From contig NW_022145538.1 of the NCBI RefSeq assembly GCF_000002235.5, positions 434,001 to 498,000 of the forward strand: a stretch of 64,000 bases of DNA, in the 5' to 3' direction. The DNA is from Strongylocentrotus purpuratus (taxonomy: Eukaryota; Echinodermata; Echinoidea; Camarodonta; Strongylocentrotidae). Shown one piece after another: positions 14,065-24,949 of this stretch. The notes under the pieces were generated by a model, which saw nothing but the letters and a program-made list of their open reading frames with translations, searched no databases and was not told the origin of the DNA. A program made the position numbers and the translations under genes. The stretch's first letter is position 1; each line of letters begins with the position of its first letter.

Positions 14065-14288
14065 CTCCGAAAGAAATGGAGTACAACATAAAATTGTTTG
14101 TAGATACAAAAATTAAAGCCAAGCCCGTAAACACAAGAAACTTACATTGGCCATCACAGCTCGGGCAGTTGACCCGACTTAAGCAAGTAAGCAACATTGT
14201 GAGAGCAACACGGTAAGCTGGGTTGGCTTTGAAAGTTCATGTCAGGATTCAGAGGGAAATATATTACTGGGTGTGGTTATTTGCTTAC
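10837..14288. other. 3.45-kb intron upstream of the giant exon
   Basis: AT-rich. It contains a tRNA-like SINE head at 12,465-12,540, a 'gcgcattataaatg'+(ATT)n tail at 12,962-12,999, a 'ataaagcgcc' fragment at 13,200-13,275, and a poly(A) run at 14,032-14,060. A weak candidate exon (14,145-14,208, phase 1 to 1) was considered and not called. Confidence 0.65.
12465..12540 (+). repeat. tRNA-like SINE head (Ala/Gly-like)
   Basis: It shows GAACCA pairing with TGGTTC as an acceptor-like stem, an A box TGGTGGTAGAGTCG, an anticodon-like loop CCGGCAA (GGC), and a perfect T arm GCAGG-TTCAAAT-CCTGC. The irregular D arm and the C instead of U at position 33 argue for a SINE rather than a working tRNA gene. 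Confidence 0.6.
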
Positions 14289-14428
14289 CTCTACGAGCCT
14301 TTGGAGCACCGAAGCCGAAACCAGATGTATTGGGCAGCTCACCAGATTTGACGAAGGTATGATAGCCCTTCCTAGCTTCATCATCAGAAGCATAGCCCGA
14401 GCCTGAGCCAGGAGCAGATCCACGCCGG
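14289..14428 (-). CDS. Exon: Gly/Ser-rich linker
   Basis: A 140-bp exon, phase 2 to 1, with acceptor ctttgcctgactag and donor CGTAGAG|GTAAGC. It encodes GRRGSAPGSGSGYASDDE, ARKGYHTFVKSGELPNTSGF and GFGAPKARR. High GC and complex sequence support coding. RRGSAPG looks like a basophilic kinase site. It joins the giant exon at 10,836 in phase 1. Confidence 0.83.
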
Positions 14429-14974
14429 CTAGTCAGGCAAAGAAAAGCAGTTTGTGCTTTGTTTACGGTTACAGATTAGAGGAAGATATAAAACCTTTCC
14501 ATACGATGCACAGCAAATCTCAATTATTATTATCCATATAAGGCTTCCGAGTGCTACAATAAATTAGTGTATTCAATATCTTTAGCGCAGTACCTGGATG
14601 ACCGACCAATATAGTCTTTGTATTGCTCAGTCATCCAAGAACTTCAACTATTGATATCATAATGATATGACACAAAAACAAAGCCATATTTACTGAGGTA
14701 AGTCAAATTTTGTTAATTCGCTAGTCAGATTAATACAGATAATAATAATAAATTGTATGGCTATGTTTTCGTGTGATACAAGATGAAGAATATATTACTT
14801 TCACTAAGACAATATTAGACTCTTCTTTGACTCGTCCAATATTGTTGCAAATGACAGACAGAAATGTAGCTGGCAATTGCTTCATTTTAGTAGCCTTCAT
14901 GTAATAATATGTGTAAATATTTTCATTCTAAAGAAGATGCCAGATTGAAACAGAGTGAAAAAAACAATACTTAC
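14429..14974. other. 546-bp intron
   Basis: AT-rich, no repeat family or extra exon recognised. Confidence 0.7.
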
Positions 14975-15015
14975 CCTCCTTCATAATAAAGTAGACCATC
15001 TTTCTTTGCTTGGAC
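14975..15015 (-). CDS. 41-bp micro-exon (VQAKKDGLLYYEGG)
   Basis: Phase 0 to phase 2, with acceptor tttatttttctag and donor GAAGGAGG|GTAAGT, both strong. It encodes VQAKKDGLLYYEG plus two bases of the next Gly. Its phase fits both flanking exons. No domain is recognised; the hydrophobic-aromatic LLYY patch is conserved-looking. Confidence 0.8.
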
Positions 15016-15173
15016 CTAGAAAAATAAAGAAAAAGTTTCATGTATTAAAGAAAGCAGGTCTTCTGAATGTGCAAGCCTTGCTCACATTAAGTGGGTAACA
15101 TTCAGCCATTGACTACTGAATTCTCTATATTCCATAGGCTTTAATGCCTTAGTCACACCGCCAAACCAACAGC

Positions 15174-15456
15174 ACAAGACCAACCGATTCTTTCCATCCG
15201 GGGTAATGTCATGTGTTTCTTTGGTCTATTGTTGGTGTGATGTCAGTCTTGATGGTGTGACCCCCCTGGTTTACAAGACCAACCGATTCTTTCCATTCGA
15301 GGTAATGTCATATATTTCTTTGGTCTGTTATTGGGGTTAGGTCAGTCTTGATGGTGTCACCCCCTGGTTTACAAGACCAACCGATTCTTTCCATCCGGGG
15401 TAATGTCATTAGTTTCTTTGGTCTGTTGTTGGTGTGATGTCAGTCTTGTAGGTGCG
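15174..15456. repeat. Three-copy ~99-bp tandem repeat
   Basis: Units begin CAAGACCAACCGATTCTTTC at 15,174, 15,274 and 15,372 (spacing 100 and 98). Each carries GGTAATGTCAT and GTCAGTCTTG. Confidence 0.92.
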
Positions 15457-15499
15457 ACTGGGATGTAATAGAGAACCCACTGGCTCACATAGGAAACCT

Positions 15500-15723
15500 G
15501 GGGAGTGTTTTACAAAGACTAAGATCAACTTTAAGTTGGACTTAAATATGACAGGCTGTTCATCCCACTGTTTGCTCTCACCATCTACTGGCATTGGTCT
15601 CTCAAGGGATGTACAAATCATGGTCACAAATCTTTTATCTAAAGATCATAATGGTGAGAGCAACCAGTGGCATAAATGGCCTGCCATAGTTAAGTCCAAC
15701 TTAGTCTTTGTGAAACACTCCCC
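15500..15723. repeat. Inverted-repeat element, GGGGAGTGTTTTAC termini (family B)
   Basis: About 224 bp. Long terminal inverted repeats run from GGGGAGTGTTTTACAAAGAC inward (AAGTTGGACTTAA, GGCTGTTCAT) and return as CTTTGTGAAACACTCCCC. A second copy is at 27,458-27,747. No coding capacity; MITE-like. Confidence 0.9.
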
Positions 15724-15856
15724 ATGAGTTATATGACTCATTAAAGTGATTACAGTGGGTAACACAAAAACTACATTGATGTGTTTAATTACATGAACAA
15801 ATATGGAAAAAGATAATACATTTAGATGCAAACCTTTAGAGCTTAGAGCTACTTAC

Positions 15857-15968
15857 ACTTTTCTCATGAGCTGCTAGGGCTGACTTTCCTGGTACAAAGT
15901 TCTGTATTCTACCCGGCTGTACACGATATGAAGGTGTGTTCTTCACCACTGTCTCTGGTTCATTATTC
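15857..15968 (-). CDS. Exon: SORBS-like FVPGKSAL motif
   Basis: A 112-bp exon, phase 2 to 0, with acceptor tgtttcctcag and donor GAAAAGT|GTAAGT. It encodes NNEPETVVKNTPSYRVQPG, RIQNFVPGKSALAAHEKS. The (F/Y)-x-PGKS-(A/S)-(I/L)L-x-x-HE pattern matches the segment that follows the SoHo domain in SORBS1/2 (of the form FEYEPGKSS). This supports a true sorbin family member rather than an isolated SoHo fragment. Confidence 0.87.
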
Positions 15969-16796
15969 CTGAGGAAACACAACAGTAACAGTCAATATAA
16001 GATGATGACGTGGATCCTAGTCAAATGATTGGTTGAGGGCATACACGTGACAGGTCATTATCAAATGCTAATGACCGGTCATTAGTAAAATCATATTATA
16101 AAACAAATAAAACATAATCTTAGAGAACAAAAAATACACATCATTTTGTTTGGGCATTACTAAAATTACCCACACTCAGTACCTTCAAAACAGTCCAAAC
16201 ACCCGCAGCTATCGCCTTGGGCGTGTTCCAAAGGTACCTTGTGTGGGTGATTCTTATTATATTCCACATACAAAGAATCTTGCGCTACGATTGGTCAAAA
16301 GTAAACCATGTGATGAAAGATAGTTCGCCCATCATTGATGGGAGAAGGGAAGTTTGTTGCATCTTACTAATGTATTATTTGTATAGTTTGATGATTTTAA
16401 ATAAAAATATTTCATTAATGAGGTTCTAATGGATTTGATAAATGAAAGTTGAGTAAGATTTACAACAACAAAATCTTGAAGTTATCATCTTCTTATACAC
16501 ATGAGGACACAGTACATGTGTAGGATTTTACTACTTTTGCACTATATATATAGAATGGCCCTTTTCATTATCAATAACAACACACATACCTAAAAATTTG
16601 TCACTGTTTTGTTTTCTTAAATACAATTTACAAGAGCACTGTTACTAATATTAGAATAAAAAACTCTGACAGTACCTTAATTGATTCCCGGCTGATTTGA
16701 TTTCATTAAAATCATTCATAGACTGTAAAAATTATGCATAATGAAGATGAAAATGTAGAGATTGAAGAGTCAAGTTCTTCAAGGAATACGACTCAC
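15969..16796. other. 828-bp intron
   Basis: AT-rich. A short self-complementary stretch near 16,040-16,090 (TGACAGGTCATTA / TAATGACCGGTCATTA) is the only structure noted. Confidence 0.6.
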
Positions 16797-16821
16797 CTAG
16801 GATCTTCTTTCTTCCAGTCAT
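16797..16821 (-). CDS. 25-bp micro-exon (DDWKKEDPR)
   Basis: A 25-bp exon between a gcag acceptor (ccctatcacatggcag) and a strong donor CCTAG|GTGAGT. Entering in phase 1 it reads DDWKKEDP and leaves phase 2, exactly what the exon at 15,968 needs (AG+G gives Arg). It changes phase, so it must be handled together with its neighbour or by an alternative upstream phase-2 exon. The phase fit on both sides is the main support. Confidence 0.68.
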
Positions 16822-17304
16822 CTGCCATGTGATAGGGGATTAAAAAAAAGCTTTATTAATATTTTAAAATGAGCAAGGTTTTCCTGATTCTCAATTATGT
16901 TTAATTTGAAGTAGCCTACATTGAATCTTTATTGTCTTGTCAAGCTAGACTGCAATGTCCATCCATTAATTTTCCTCCAAAATGGACAAGATTATCATTT
17001 GGTAAATTGGAGGGGTAAGATATTTTTTCACGTATATCATTTTATTTACAAAACTTTTGCAACATATCAATTTAGAAGCATCATCAACCCAATCATCAAA
17101 GCAAATGCTTTAAATAATGTGAGTAAATGAACATACAACATATTAGATATAATCAAATCCCGGTCACAATTTGGTAAATTTGTACTTTCAATTCGGACTT
17201 GCTTATGACAATAGCCTGACTTAAAGTAAAATCAGTTTCATCAAGAATTTGGTTACCGGTAGTCAACATTTCACAAGTATGGTGATAAATAGAGTTTTTC
17301 CACT

Positions 17305-17588
17305 AATAATGAATACACATCACTAGTTATAGATGTGCATCCACCGGTTACGAATTTACATCTATCGGTTATGAATATATATCACTACTTAAAAATGTGC
17401 ATCCACTGGTTATGAATATACATCCATTCGTTATGAATATAGATCCCTGGTTATAAATGTGCATCACTAGTAATAAATGTGCAACACTAGTTATAAATGT
17501 GCATCACTAGTTATAAACGTGCATCACTAGCTATAAATGTGCATCCACTGGTTATGAATATGCATCAACTGGTTAAGAATATGCATTC
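17305..17588. repeat. Minisatellite, ~20-24-bp unit
   Basis: About a dozen imperfect units of TTATAAATGTGCATCACTAG and the variant GTTATGAATATACATC, with CACTGGTTATGAATAT forms. Units differ by substitutions and small indels and there is no spacer structure, so it is not a CRISPR. Confidence 0.88.
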
Positions 17589-18287
17589 ACCAAACATGCA
17601 GATAGGGCCAAAGGTCATGCATGCCCATCACCAGAGAGCAGATAAGGCTTGTTAGAAGGGTATAAAACAGCAAACTATAATCTAACAAAAAGTTGTTCAA
17701 AACAAATATCCTGTAGGGCATTTAACCACAACATTTTGAAACATATCTTGAGAAAACAATTTGTAAATTACCTATTTTTATTAGTCTGCTGAGTGTGTAC
17801 TTTATGTTTCTCGTTCTGTAATTTTGTAAGCGTTATTGTACCTTTTGTTTGTTAGCACTCCTAAATACCTGATATCATTATTATGAGCATTATTATTAAA
17901 CATTAAAGAATAGTTTGTGGTACAAATTCATCTACCTTTCTACTTGTAAGTATCATCAATTTCCAAATGCACATAATACAGATAAAGGTTTATAAAGGCC
18001 AGGCTTTAACCCCACCCACATGTGAGTGCATAGAATGTGTCTGCCTGGTTATGGAATGCCAAATATCCTCTCTTTATTCTGAACAATTCATTGTTATCTT
18101 TTTAATACCGGTACATGAGAATACCAAAAAATTGTGGTGCCGAACAAAAAAAAAACTTTTCATTCCGTGACCCAATGACATCAATATTTATTTTTATTTA
18201 TTTATTATTATTTTGTTAAAACATAACTTAAATGTTGACACTTCCATAAATCCAATCAGTAGACTGAGGTATGCCAGGTGACTATTA

Positions 18288-18483
18288 AAGCCCCACTGCA
18301 CTAGTTTAGCCAGGAGGGATTAGACCTCCCTGCATGGTCACTGACAGGTGGTTATCTCATCAAATCAGCTCTCAATTAACATAAGAAAAAGAGGATCATG
18401 GGGGGACCAATGTTCAGTCACCGATTAGGCATTGTTTGATATATAGAGGGCGCAAGTAGCTGTAAGTGGTGCAGTGGGGCTTC
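18288..18483. repeat. Small inverted-repeat element, AAGCCCCACTGCAC ends
   Basis: Termini AAGCCCCACTGCAC and GTGCAGTGGGGCTT are perfect inverted repeats around ~165 bp of non-coding sequence. MITE-like. Confidence 0.82.
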
Positions 18484-18549
18484 AAAAGAACAAAGCTACG
18501 GTATGCTACAATCTAAACTACTAATCTAAACATTGCACACTGATCTCAC

Positions 18550-18609
18550 CTTTGGCAGGTGCATGCATTACATCACTCTCACTCATAAACACGCTATCAG
18601 AGCTGTCAT
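18550..18609 (-). CDS. Small exon: acidic DDSSDSVFMSESD peptide
   Basis: A 60-bp exon, phase 1 to 1, with acceptor ccctttgtatgtag and donor GCCAAAG|GTGAGA. It encodes DDSSDSVFMSESDVMHAPAK. It is acidic and Ser-rich, starting like the 39-bp exon at 21,068. It can be skipped in frame. Confidence 0.75.
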
Positions 18610-19579
18610 CTACATACAAAGGGAAATAAAACAAAAGCATGAAGCAAGCCACCAATATAATCTAGCTCCACTACAAGAAGGGAACATAATTCATGCCTTT
18701 AGTGCAAGAAAGTGCTTTCTTTTAATTATAAATCATAAAAAAAGTTAGATTCATTAATTTATTTATGGAAGGTCTAGTGAGATTGGAATTGACATTGGAA
18801 TTGAGGAATGTCCATATGTTTTTAACTTTAGTCTTAATACAATGGTGAAATTGGTGTAATTAGAAAATGGGTCATTTGATTTGAAAATGAAGAAACAAAA
18901 TTATATTATGTCCGCAATCATTTCCGGATTGAGGAAAGTCCACAGCTCACAATCAAATAATTACTTATAAATAGATAAAATAAGGTCTACTATCTGCATA
19001 TTTATCTCTATTTTTATCTTGAAATCTATGCTACCAATGCCATGAAAATTAAAAATCATTTTATATTAAGCAATATTGATTTACCAGCTGTATTAAATGA
19101 ACCCGAACATGGTTTAGATATGGCGTCAGATATCAATGAACTTTTGCCAAACAGAACATAAAGCTTAGCAGTTTTTAAAAAACAACATCAAAACAATTTG
19201 TTAAACAAATATGCAAAAGAGAAGGTACCAAAGGGGGAACTGAAAGCCTACAATCATTCCAAAAACTTGAAATAAATGAAGAAATAAAAAAAGAGGAGAA
19301 ATTTTGTAATAGTTCATGGTAGAGGGGTCACACCAACACAAAATGAATGCACAAGTAACAAGCACAAGATTCACAGAAACAAACACAAACCATAACACAG
19401 CCATATGTGCAATCTTAAATGAAACATGTTTTCTTGCTTAGGATTAATTTGATCAAAAGCTTAACCCAAAGGCCTTTAAAAAAACGTAAGTTTTAAATAA
19501 TTTAAACAATTATTTTTGAAGCAATTTTAAAAACTAGAAATATGTCAAGAGAAAAATTTAAAAAAGAGGCTGCAAGAAC

Positions 19580-19636
19580 CTTTTCCGTCACCACCAGGGG
19601 AGTTTAGATCACAGCAATTTACTCCAGGGTTAATAT
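19580..19636 (-). CDS. Candidate cassette exon (57 bp)
   Basis: Possible exon, phase 1 to 1, encoding DINPGVNCCDLNSPGGDGK between a tag acceptor (aagatgtgtag) and donor GAAAAG|GTTCTT. Local GC is higher than in the intron, and the exon opens with a GAT codon as its neighbours do. Both splice sites are weak and the length is short, so the open frame could be chance. It is left out of the assembled protein. Confidence 0.35.
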
Positions 19637-20345
19637 CTACACATCTTGCTAATTTAGCTTTAGTTTTCATGTTCAAATTTTACTTGAAATACAATTGATA
19701 AAGAATATACCATTCAATGATTCAATGATTGAATATACCATTCAATGATTCAGTTTTTCTACAATTAACTCAAGATGCTGAAGAAAGCAAGCTAGTATTG
19801 ATCAAGGAAAGGAATTGGATGCCTGGCAAAAAGACTTTACTCCATGTGATTAGCTCAACTGCCTGGAAGAAGGATGCTTAACAGCTTTGATTTATTGCAA
19901 TATAGGTACTATTGATGAATGCTATACCAAAGCCTTTTTGTATTGCACTCATCATAATGATCAATGCTATATTCTTCAATTTTGCAGTACTTCTCATCTA
20001 TTCAACATTTTGGGTAATTTTTTCTTCTTCTTGGTTTCCATGCAATCCATTCTGAAATATTGGAGAGTGACAAGCAAAATAGTCGCCACTTATTTGTAAA
20101 TGTGTTGAGTGAAATTTTGCCATTTATTAAACACATACATTTCCATAATGAGGAATTTGCCTTTTTTAAAATTAAAAATGAGTTGCAATTATAATTTGAA
20201 AAAGTAAAAATCATGATTTATATTTTGGTCCAAAGACTCTACAACACAATATTTCCAGTCAGTTTAACTATCAATACAAGCATCTATAGATATACAGCCT
20301 TCAATCATTAACTAATGTAACACTGAATGGGTATAACTCACTTAC

Positions 20346-20388
20346 CATTATCTTTTGATTTATATACGGAGCAAGTTTGAGTGAACAT
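20346..20388 (-). CDS. Candidate alternative first exon, or part of one
   Basis: A very strong donor (GATAATG|GTAAGTGAG) is preceded by an in-frame ATG at 20,388 that encodes MFTQTCSVYKSKDN and leaves phase 1, the phase used by the downstream micro-exons. The frame stays open upstream of the ATG. No AG acceptor with a pyrimidine tract lies close above, except one that would leave a 6-nt exon (20,346-20,351). If it is a first exon, transcripts from here would lack PDZ and SoHo and keep the giant exon. Confidence 0.38.
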
Positions 20389-21029
20389 TATTGTATTCCG
20401 TATGAATGGTGAATACAAAATGAATGGGAGAAAAAGAATTGTCTTCAGTCAAAACTTGGTATCATCAAGGGTTATTATACAATGTAGTCGATATCTTAAA
20501 TCCTATCTACCGGTAAATTCTTCTATTCTTATTAGGCTACTAAACAAAGCTCCTCTGGATCACAACATTTTGACTTATGCCGTCCACGCAGGCCAGGGGC
20601 CTCGTGATGGCTTCTGTATGGTGATGGTATAAACAACATTTTATATTTCAAAATTACAGCATCCCGTGTATAATTTTTTCTTCAACTTTAAAGAGATGTA
20701 TATTTGTACAAGTTACATGAATTTTGCAATTGATGTCTAAATGAATTTTCAAAAAATACTTTTTCAATTTCCAAAAATGGCTGCACAAATCAACAACTCT
20801 TTTTTATTTCATATTCAAATATATTATTAGGAAATTAATAGTACAACATGTAAACAAGATCTCACATTGAGAAACTGAATAATTTACAATAGATTCACCA
20901 ATGACAGGGACAAATGAATTGCCATGAGATGTATGGAAAGCTGCTTGTGTTAGACCACATGGACAAACATGAAGCTGATGGATTATGGTAAAGCTAAAAA
21001 TGACTCCAACTATAAAATATTTGTATAAC

Positions 21030-21068
21030 CTTCTACATTCTGTGAGATTGAAATATCATCACTATCAT
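21030..21068 (-). CDS. Micro-exon: acidic DDSDDIS peptide
   Basis: A 39-bp exon, phase 1 to 1, encoding DDSDDISISQNVE. The acceptor (tttatttcttccag) is good; the donor GAAG|GTTATA is weak, so inclusion may be regulated. It begins with the same GAT-GA(T/C) start as the exons at 18,609 and 16,821, which suggests related micro-exons. It looks like a string of casein-kinase-type acidic Ser sites. Confidence 0.6.
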
Positions 21069-22139
21069 CTGGAAGAAATAAAATAGATGAAAGGAGAAGG
21101 GAGGTAGATGGCAACAATATGGAAGGATGAGAATACTTTACTAGTTGACTAAGTTAAATCTTGGTACAAAATTATCAATAACTGGTAGCTACTTTACACC
21201 GATACCATCATTCTCTACAAGTATGTGTATCATTTTGGTATCAGATAGTATTTTGTAAATACACCCGTTTGCTCATTCATTTGTATTATAAATCTATCAA
21301 GATAAATGTATAGCATGACATCATGGAATATACTTTTAATTATTTTACCTACAAATACACCAGTTATGTGAACTGCTGAATAACATGTTGTATTACATGT
21401 ACCTCACACACAACATTTAACTAGAGTCATGTTACAATTTTATGAAAGGGCATAATATTCCTTACTTGGCTTTTAGCTTTAAATTCAATGGTGGGTTGCA
21501 AATTATTAATATATAAATTAATATCACATGCTTTCTGTCTAATTACTTTTAAAACTCATTAGAAAATCAAACTTTTGCTGAACAAATTCAAAAATTTAAA
21601 AAGTGTTGGTGTTGTCAAACCTTGGTGCAATGCCATAACAGTGATATTTTATTTCAAATGAAAAAGCATTGTGCAACTCATTCTATAACAATACCAGACC
21701 ATGCTTTAAATTAAACTGCCTTTTGCATTCTTATTTAAGAAAACATCAGTGTAAAAAGGAAAACGCCAGGTGCTCAGCATTTAGTGATTTATTAAGTAAC
21801 AAAAATAAGAAACAAGACAGATGTGACTTTATCTCCTATATGCCTCCACCCTTAATTCAGTATAGGAAATGACCTTTAGTTGGTGGAGGCATAACAAAGT
21901 GAACTGGCCGAGTGCGACTGAGGGTGGTAACATAGAGTAAGAAGGGGGGAGGTGGGGATAATGTCTGACATGGTTGGAATGCTATTGGATACCATGCTGC
22001 AAATAAATGTACAACACTAGGTCACCAGACCAAATGCTGGAGCACCCTAGAAATAGATGTAGGATCTCGGAAGGGGATTACTAGGTATGGGATAGGAATA
22101 AGAGACATTTAAGAGAGGACGATGCATGGGATATCTTAC
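21069..22139. other. 1.07-kb intron
   Basis: AT-rich, no repeat family recognised. Confidence 0.65.
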
Positions 22140-22215
22140 CTTCATCTCTGTCTTGTTTATGAATAGACTTGAACATTTCCTTGTACCAGTCGTGTCTGTT
22201 GTCTTCTTTTACATG
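22140..22215 (-). CDS. Exon: SoHo domain, second part (DWYKEMFKSIHK)
   Basis: A 76-bp exon, phase 0 to 1, with acceptor ttatttattgtag and strong donor GATGAAG|GTAAGA. It reads HVKEDNRHDWYKEMFKSIHK, then QDRDE. DWYK-x-MFK-x-IH is the hallmark end of the SoHo domain in sorbin/CAP proteins. With the upstream exon the domain spans roughly residues 1,060-1,130 of the assembled protein. Confidence 0.93.
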
Positions 22216-22849
22216 CTACAATAAATAAAGGAACATGAAAGAAAGGAGGTTAACCATAAAACCCATTGCTGGCTCTATAGCTACATCAACAGCAAGATAA
22301 TAATGTTAGTCAATTCAATTACAAACATTGTCTGTTGAGAACCATATAATTGTTTTCCTTTGTTCTCCTATTTCATTTGAAGCTATCGTATAAACTGAAC
22401 ATTCTCTGCCTTAGTAGTATATATATATAATTGTATGTTTATTTGCTTTTGCTGTGTTTGTTATGAAAATGAAATTAATAAACGAACGAATATCTGGCAA
22501 AGACAGGAAGCAAGCAGGCCATGACCAGAAACTCCAAGTGCCATATGCTCGGACATAAGTTCTTCAAAGGAGCTTCTTTCCAGATAACACCAGGCTCTGG
22601 AACTCACTACTGCAGGCCGCCGTCACCTGTACCTCTCTGCCAAGGTTTAAGAGAGAGGTACTCAAGATCCAGCTCCGTTAAGCTACGGATGTCTTTTCAG
22701 CTGCACATAGTTCATTGTAGACCTTTTATTGAGACACAGTACATACACCTGCACAGTATATACACCTGCACCTACATCAGTACGAGAATACACCCGACAG
22801 TGGCCTGTACTTATAGCGAAGAAGAAGAATAATCAAGCAATGGACAAAC
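22216..22849. other. 634-bp intron splitting the SoHo domain
   Basis: It contains a lone CTGTTGAGAACC half-element near 22,331, an AT stretch, and GC-richer sequence at 22,500-22,700 resembling decayed repeat or coding sequence in the plus direction, not identifiable. Confidence 0.5.
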
Positions 22850-23040
22850 CTGTCTTAGACCGAGCGGTAAGCCATCTTTGTCCCTCGGGCCGATACCCTC
22901 GTAGTTTGGTGCTTCATGTTTCACCACAGTTGACGTTTTCCTTGTCACACCTTGTACTGGGTAGAAAGTATCGGTGTGCACTACATCGCCCTCTATTGTC
23001 TGTTTCTGGAACAGTGCACCGGGAGGAAGGTTTGATGGAT
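22850..23040 (-). CDS. Exon: SoHo (sorbin homology) domain, first part
   Basis: A 191-bp exon, phase 1 to 0, with acceptor cctccatttatag and donor AGACAG|GTTTGT. After DPSNLPPGALFQKQTIE it encodes GDVVHTDTFYPVQG, KTSTVVKHEAPNYEGIG and PRDKDGLPLGLRQ. This matches the SoHo consensus of SORBS1/2/3 (TDTxYP ... VK ... GIGPxDxxGxPxxxR). By family knowledge the SoHo domain binds flotillin and directs CAP/ponsin to lipid rafts and adhesion sites. The domain is completed by the next exon. Confidence 0.93.
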
Positions 23041-24137
23041 CTATAAATGGAGGAAACATTTTATGTTTAGAAGAACATATGACACAGATTATGTACAAGC
23101 GATGAAACAAAATTGCTAGATGATAAAACATATAAACATCTGCCTCAAGATACATCTAGTGTTTAACTAAAAAACAAATGAAGATATATGACGTACAATT
23201 ACATGGAAATGTTGACATTTTCTGCGTAGTCTTAAATGAATTTGGATGATATACATTTATTTTCGATCATCTTTAGACAATGCATATTTCACATTTTATC
23301 TTGCCCACTTCTGTCCCTTCTTTTCAAACAATTCTTTCTTATATTTTTAAAATTCAACTGCACACCTTTATAATTTCAAGCTCATATTCTTTCAAATGGA
23401 TAACAAATTATTTTTTGTAAATTGTGAGTAATTTAATCTAATAAATTTACAAGACATGGTGAACATAGATCAGGTGGCATGCAAGGCAGTATGACACATA
23501 TGATAATGAATCTTTAACTATTTCATGAACATGCATGTGGATGGAGGGGCATCGTTAAAGCAGGCATAATCAGAATTCCTTCTAATATAACATGAATGAA
23601 ATGGGTGTAAAAACATGGAATGATTGTTCCTAATGTGTTAATATTCTTATGACATTCATGAAGATGGATTTTCATTACAATGATTATGATTGTTAAAGAA
23701 ATGGGGGGGGGGGGGAGGGTGAGAGGTTTAGGGGTGAACTGATTACTGGTAGCAGTTATTTCTTTGAAGCAACCAAAACTTGAGGTTGGATAGATAACAA
23801 TGGTAGAAAATAATGTACACAAAGTCAAAGAAACCATTGACGTATCGAAGGGGGGGGGGGGGTGTTTTGGGAAAATTATATTCAATATTCAAACAGGAAA
23901 GTTCTGAGACAACATGGTTCCATTGTGTTGTAGTTTAATACACAGAATCAGATTGCCAGCATTCTGTGCATACATTTTGATGAAGTCTACTGACACTGCT
24001 CTATAAGCAGGGCTCCACATTAACTTTTTAGGGGCACAAATGCAATGGGCCCCTGCTAACATTTTGACGTTCTAAGAGTTTTTTCAATATTATTTGTCAT
24101 ATGAGGGGCTGAGGGGGAGCAATAGGGAGCATATACA

Positions 24138-24786
24138 GAGTGAGTCCAAAAAAGTTTACACCTAGAAAATTGCTAATTATTTAGAAAATCATCGATGAAC
24201 ATTAAACTGTTATATGTCTCATGAAAGAGTGTTTTATCCCAAATCATTTGGTACCATTTTTGTGTGATATGTGTTCACCCTAGGATGAACAGGAGACATT
24301 GTTTGCAAGAGTGCAAAAATCGACTTGCGCCAAAGTTGCCTATGTGATCTTTGAATTGGGATTTGGGTATTAATTCGGTCTTTGTAGATCCAAATTACAC
24401 CCCTAACAAAATTAATCATGCCACGCATATTAAATATCGAATATCAAATATCAACGAACATTTGTGCGCATGTGTGTGGGTGTGTGTGACACTGCCCTTT
24501 GCAAAAAACATATGCAATGCATTACAATTGATATATTCAAACCATTTTCTCACTCCGCTAATCCCAACATAATACATACGGAAGGCATCACTTTGGCGCA
24601 AGTCGATTTTGCACTCTCGCAAACAATGCCACCTGTTTATCCAAGCGTGAACACATACCACACAAAAATGGTACCAAATGATTTGGGATAAAACACTCTT
24701 TCATAAGATGTATAATAATTTACTGTTCATAGATGATTTTAAAAATAATTAGCAATTTTCTAGATGTAAACTTTTTTTGACTCACA
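24138..24786. repeat. 650-bp foldback element with ~200-bp arms
   Basis: GTGAGTCCAAAAAAGTTTAC at the left and GTAAACTTTTTTTGACTCAC at the right start arms that stay complementary for about 200 bp (to CGACTTGCGCCAAAGT / ACTTTGGCGCAAGTCG). The centre, 24,336-24,590, is unique. Open frames here are mirror images of the arms, not genes. Confidence 0.93.
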
Positions 24787-24949
24787 CGGTATGTTTAAAA
24801 AAGTGACTACTGTAGTCATTTGGGAGTTACTGCAAGGCATAGTTACATACAGAAATATGACAGGTAAAAAAAAACCTTATGAGGAAATAAGAACATTTTT
24901 AAAATACAGGGAATATGAACATGGACACAAAACCTCAATCAAACATATT

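Larger units (their letters stand above)
15016..15856. other. 841-bp intron with tandem repeat and inverted-repeat element
   Basis: It consists largely of a three-copy ~99-bp tandem repeat (15,174-15,456) and an inverted-repeat element (15,500-15,723). Confidence 0.8.
16822..18549. other. 1.7-kb intron
   Basis: It contains the tandem repeat at 17,305-17,588 and the small inverted-repeat element at 18,288-18,483; otherwise AT-rich with nothing recognised. Confidence 0.7.
18610..21029. other. 2.4-kb intron with candidate exons
   Basis: AT-rich. It holds the candidate exon at 19,580-19,636, the strong donor/ATG at 20,346-20,388 and a short direct repeat near 19,710-19,750 (CATTCAATGATT). Confidence 0.6.

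Noticed and set aside
14145..14208. Possible phase 1-to-1 exon between acccag and CAAT|GTAAGT on the minus strand
   Set aside because: Open frame is Leu/Cys-rich and unlike the rest; the acceptor lacks a pyrimidine tract. The exon at 14,289 already joins the giant exon in phase.
17305..17588. Tandem units that could suggest a CRISPR array
   Set aside because: Units are contiguous and diverged with no unique spacers, and the genome is animal.
24234..24691. Open frames of 60-80 residues on both strands
   Set aside because: They are mirror images produced by the arms of the foldback element at 24,138-24,786.
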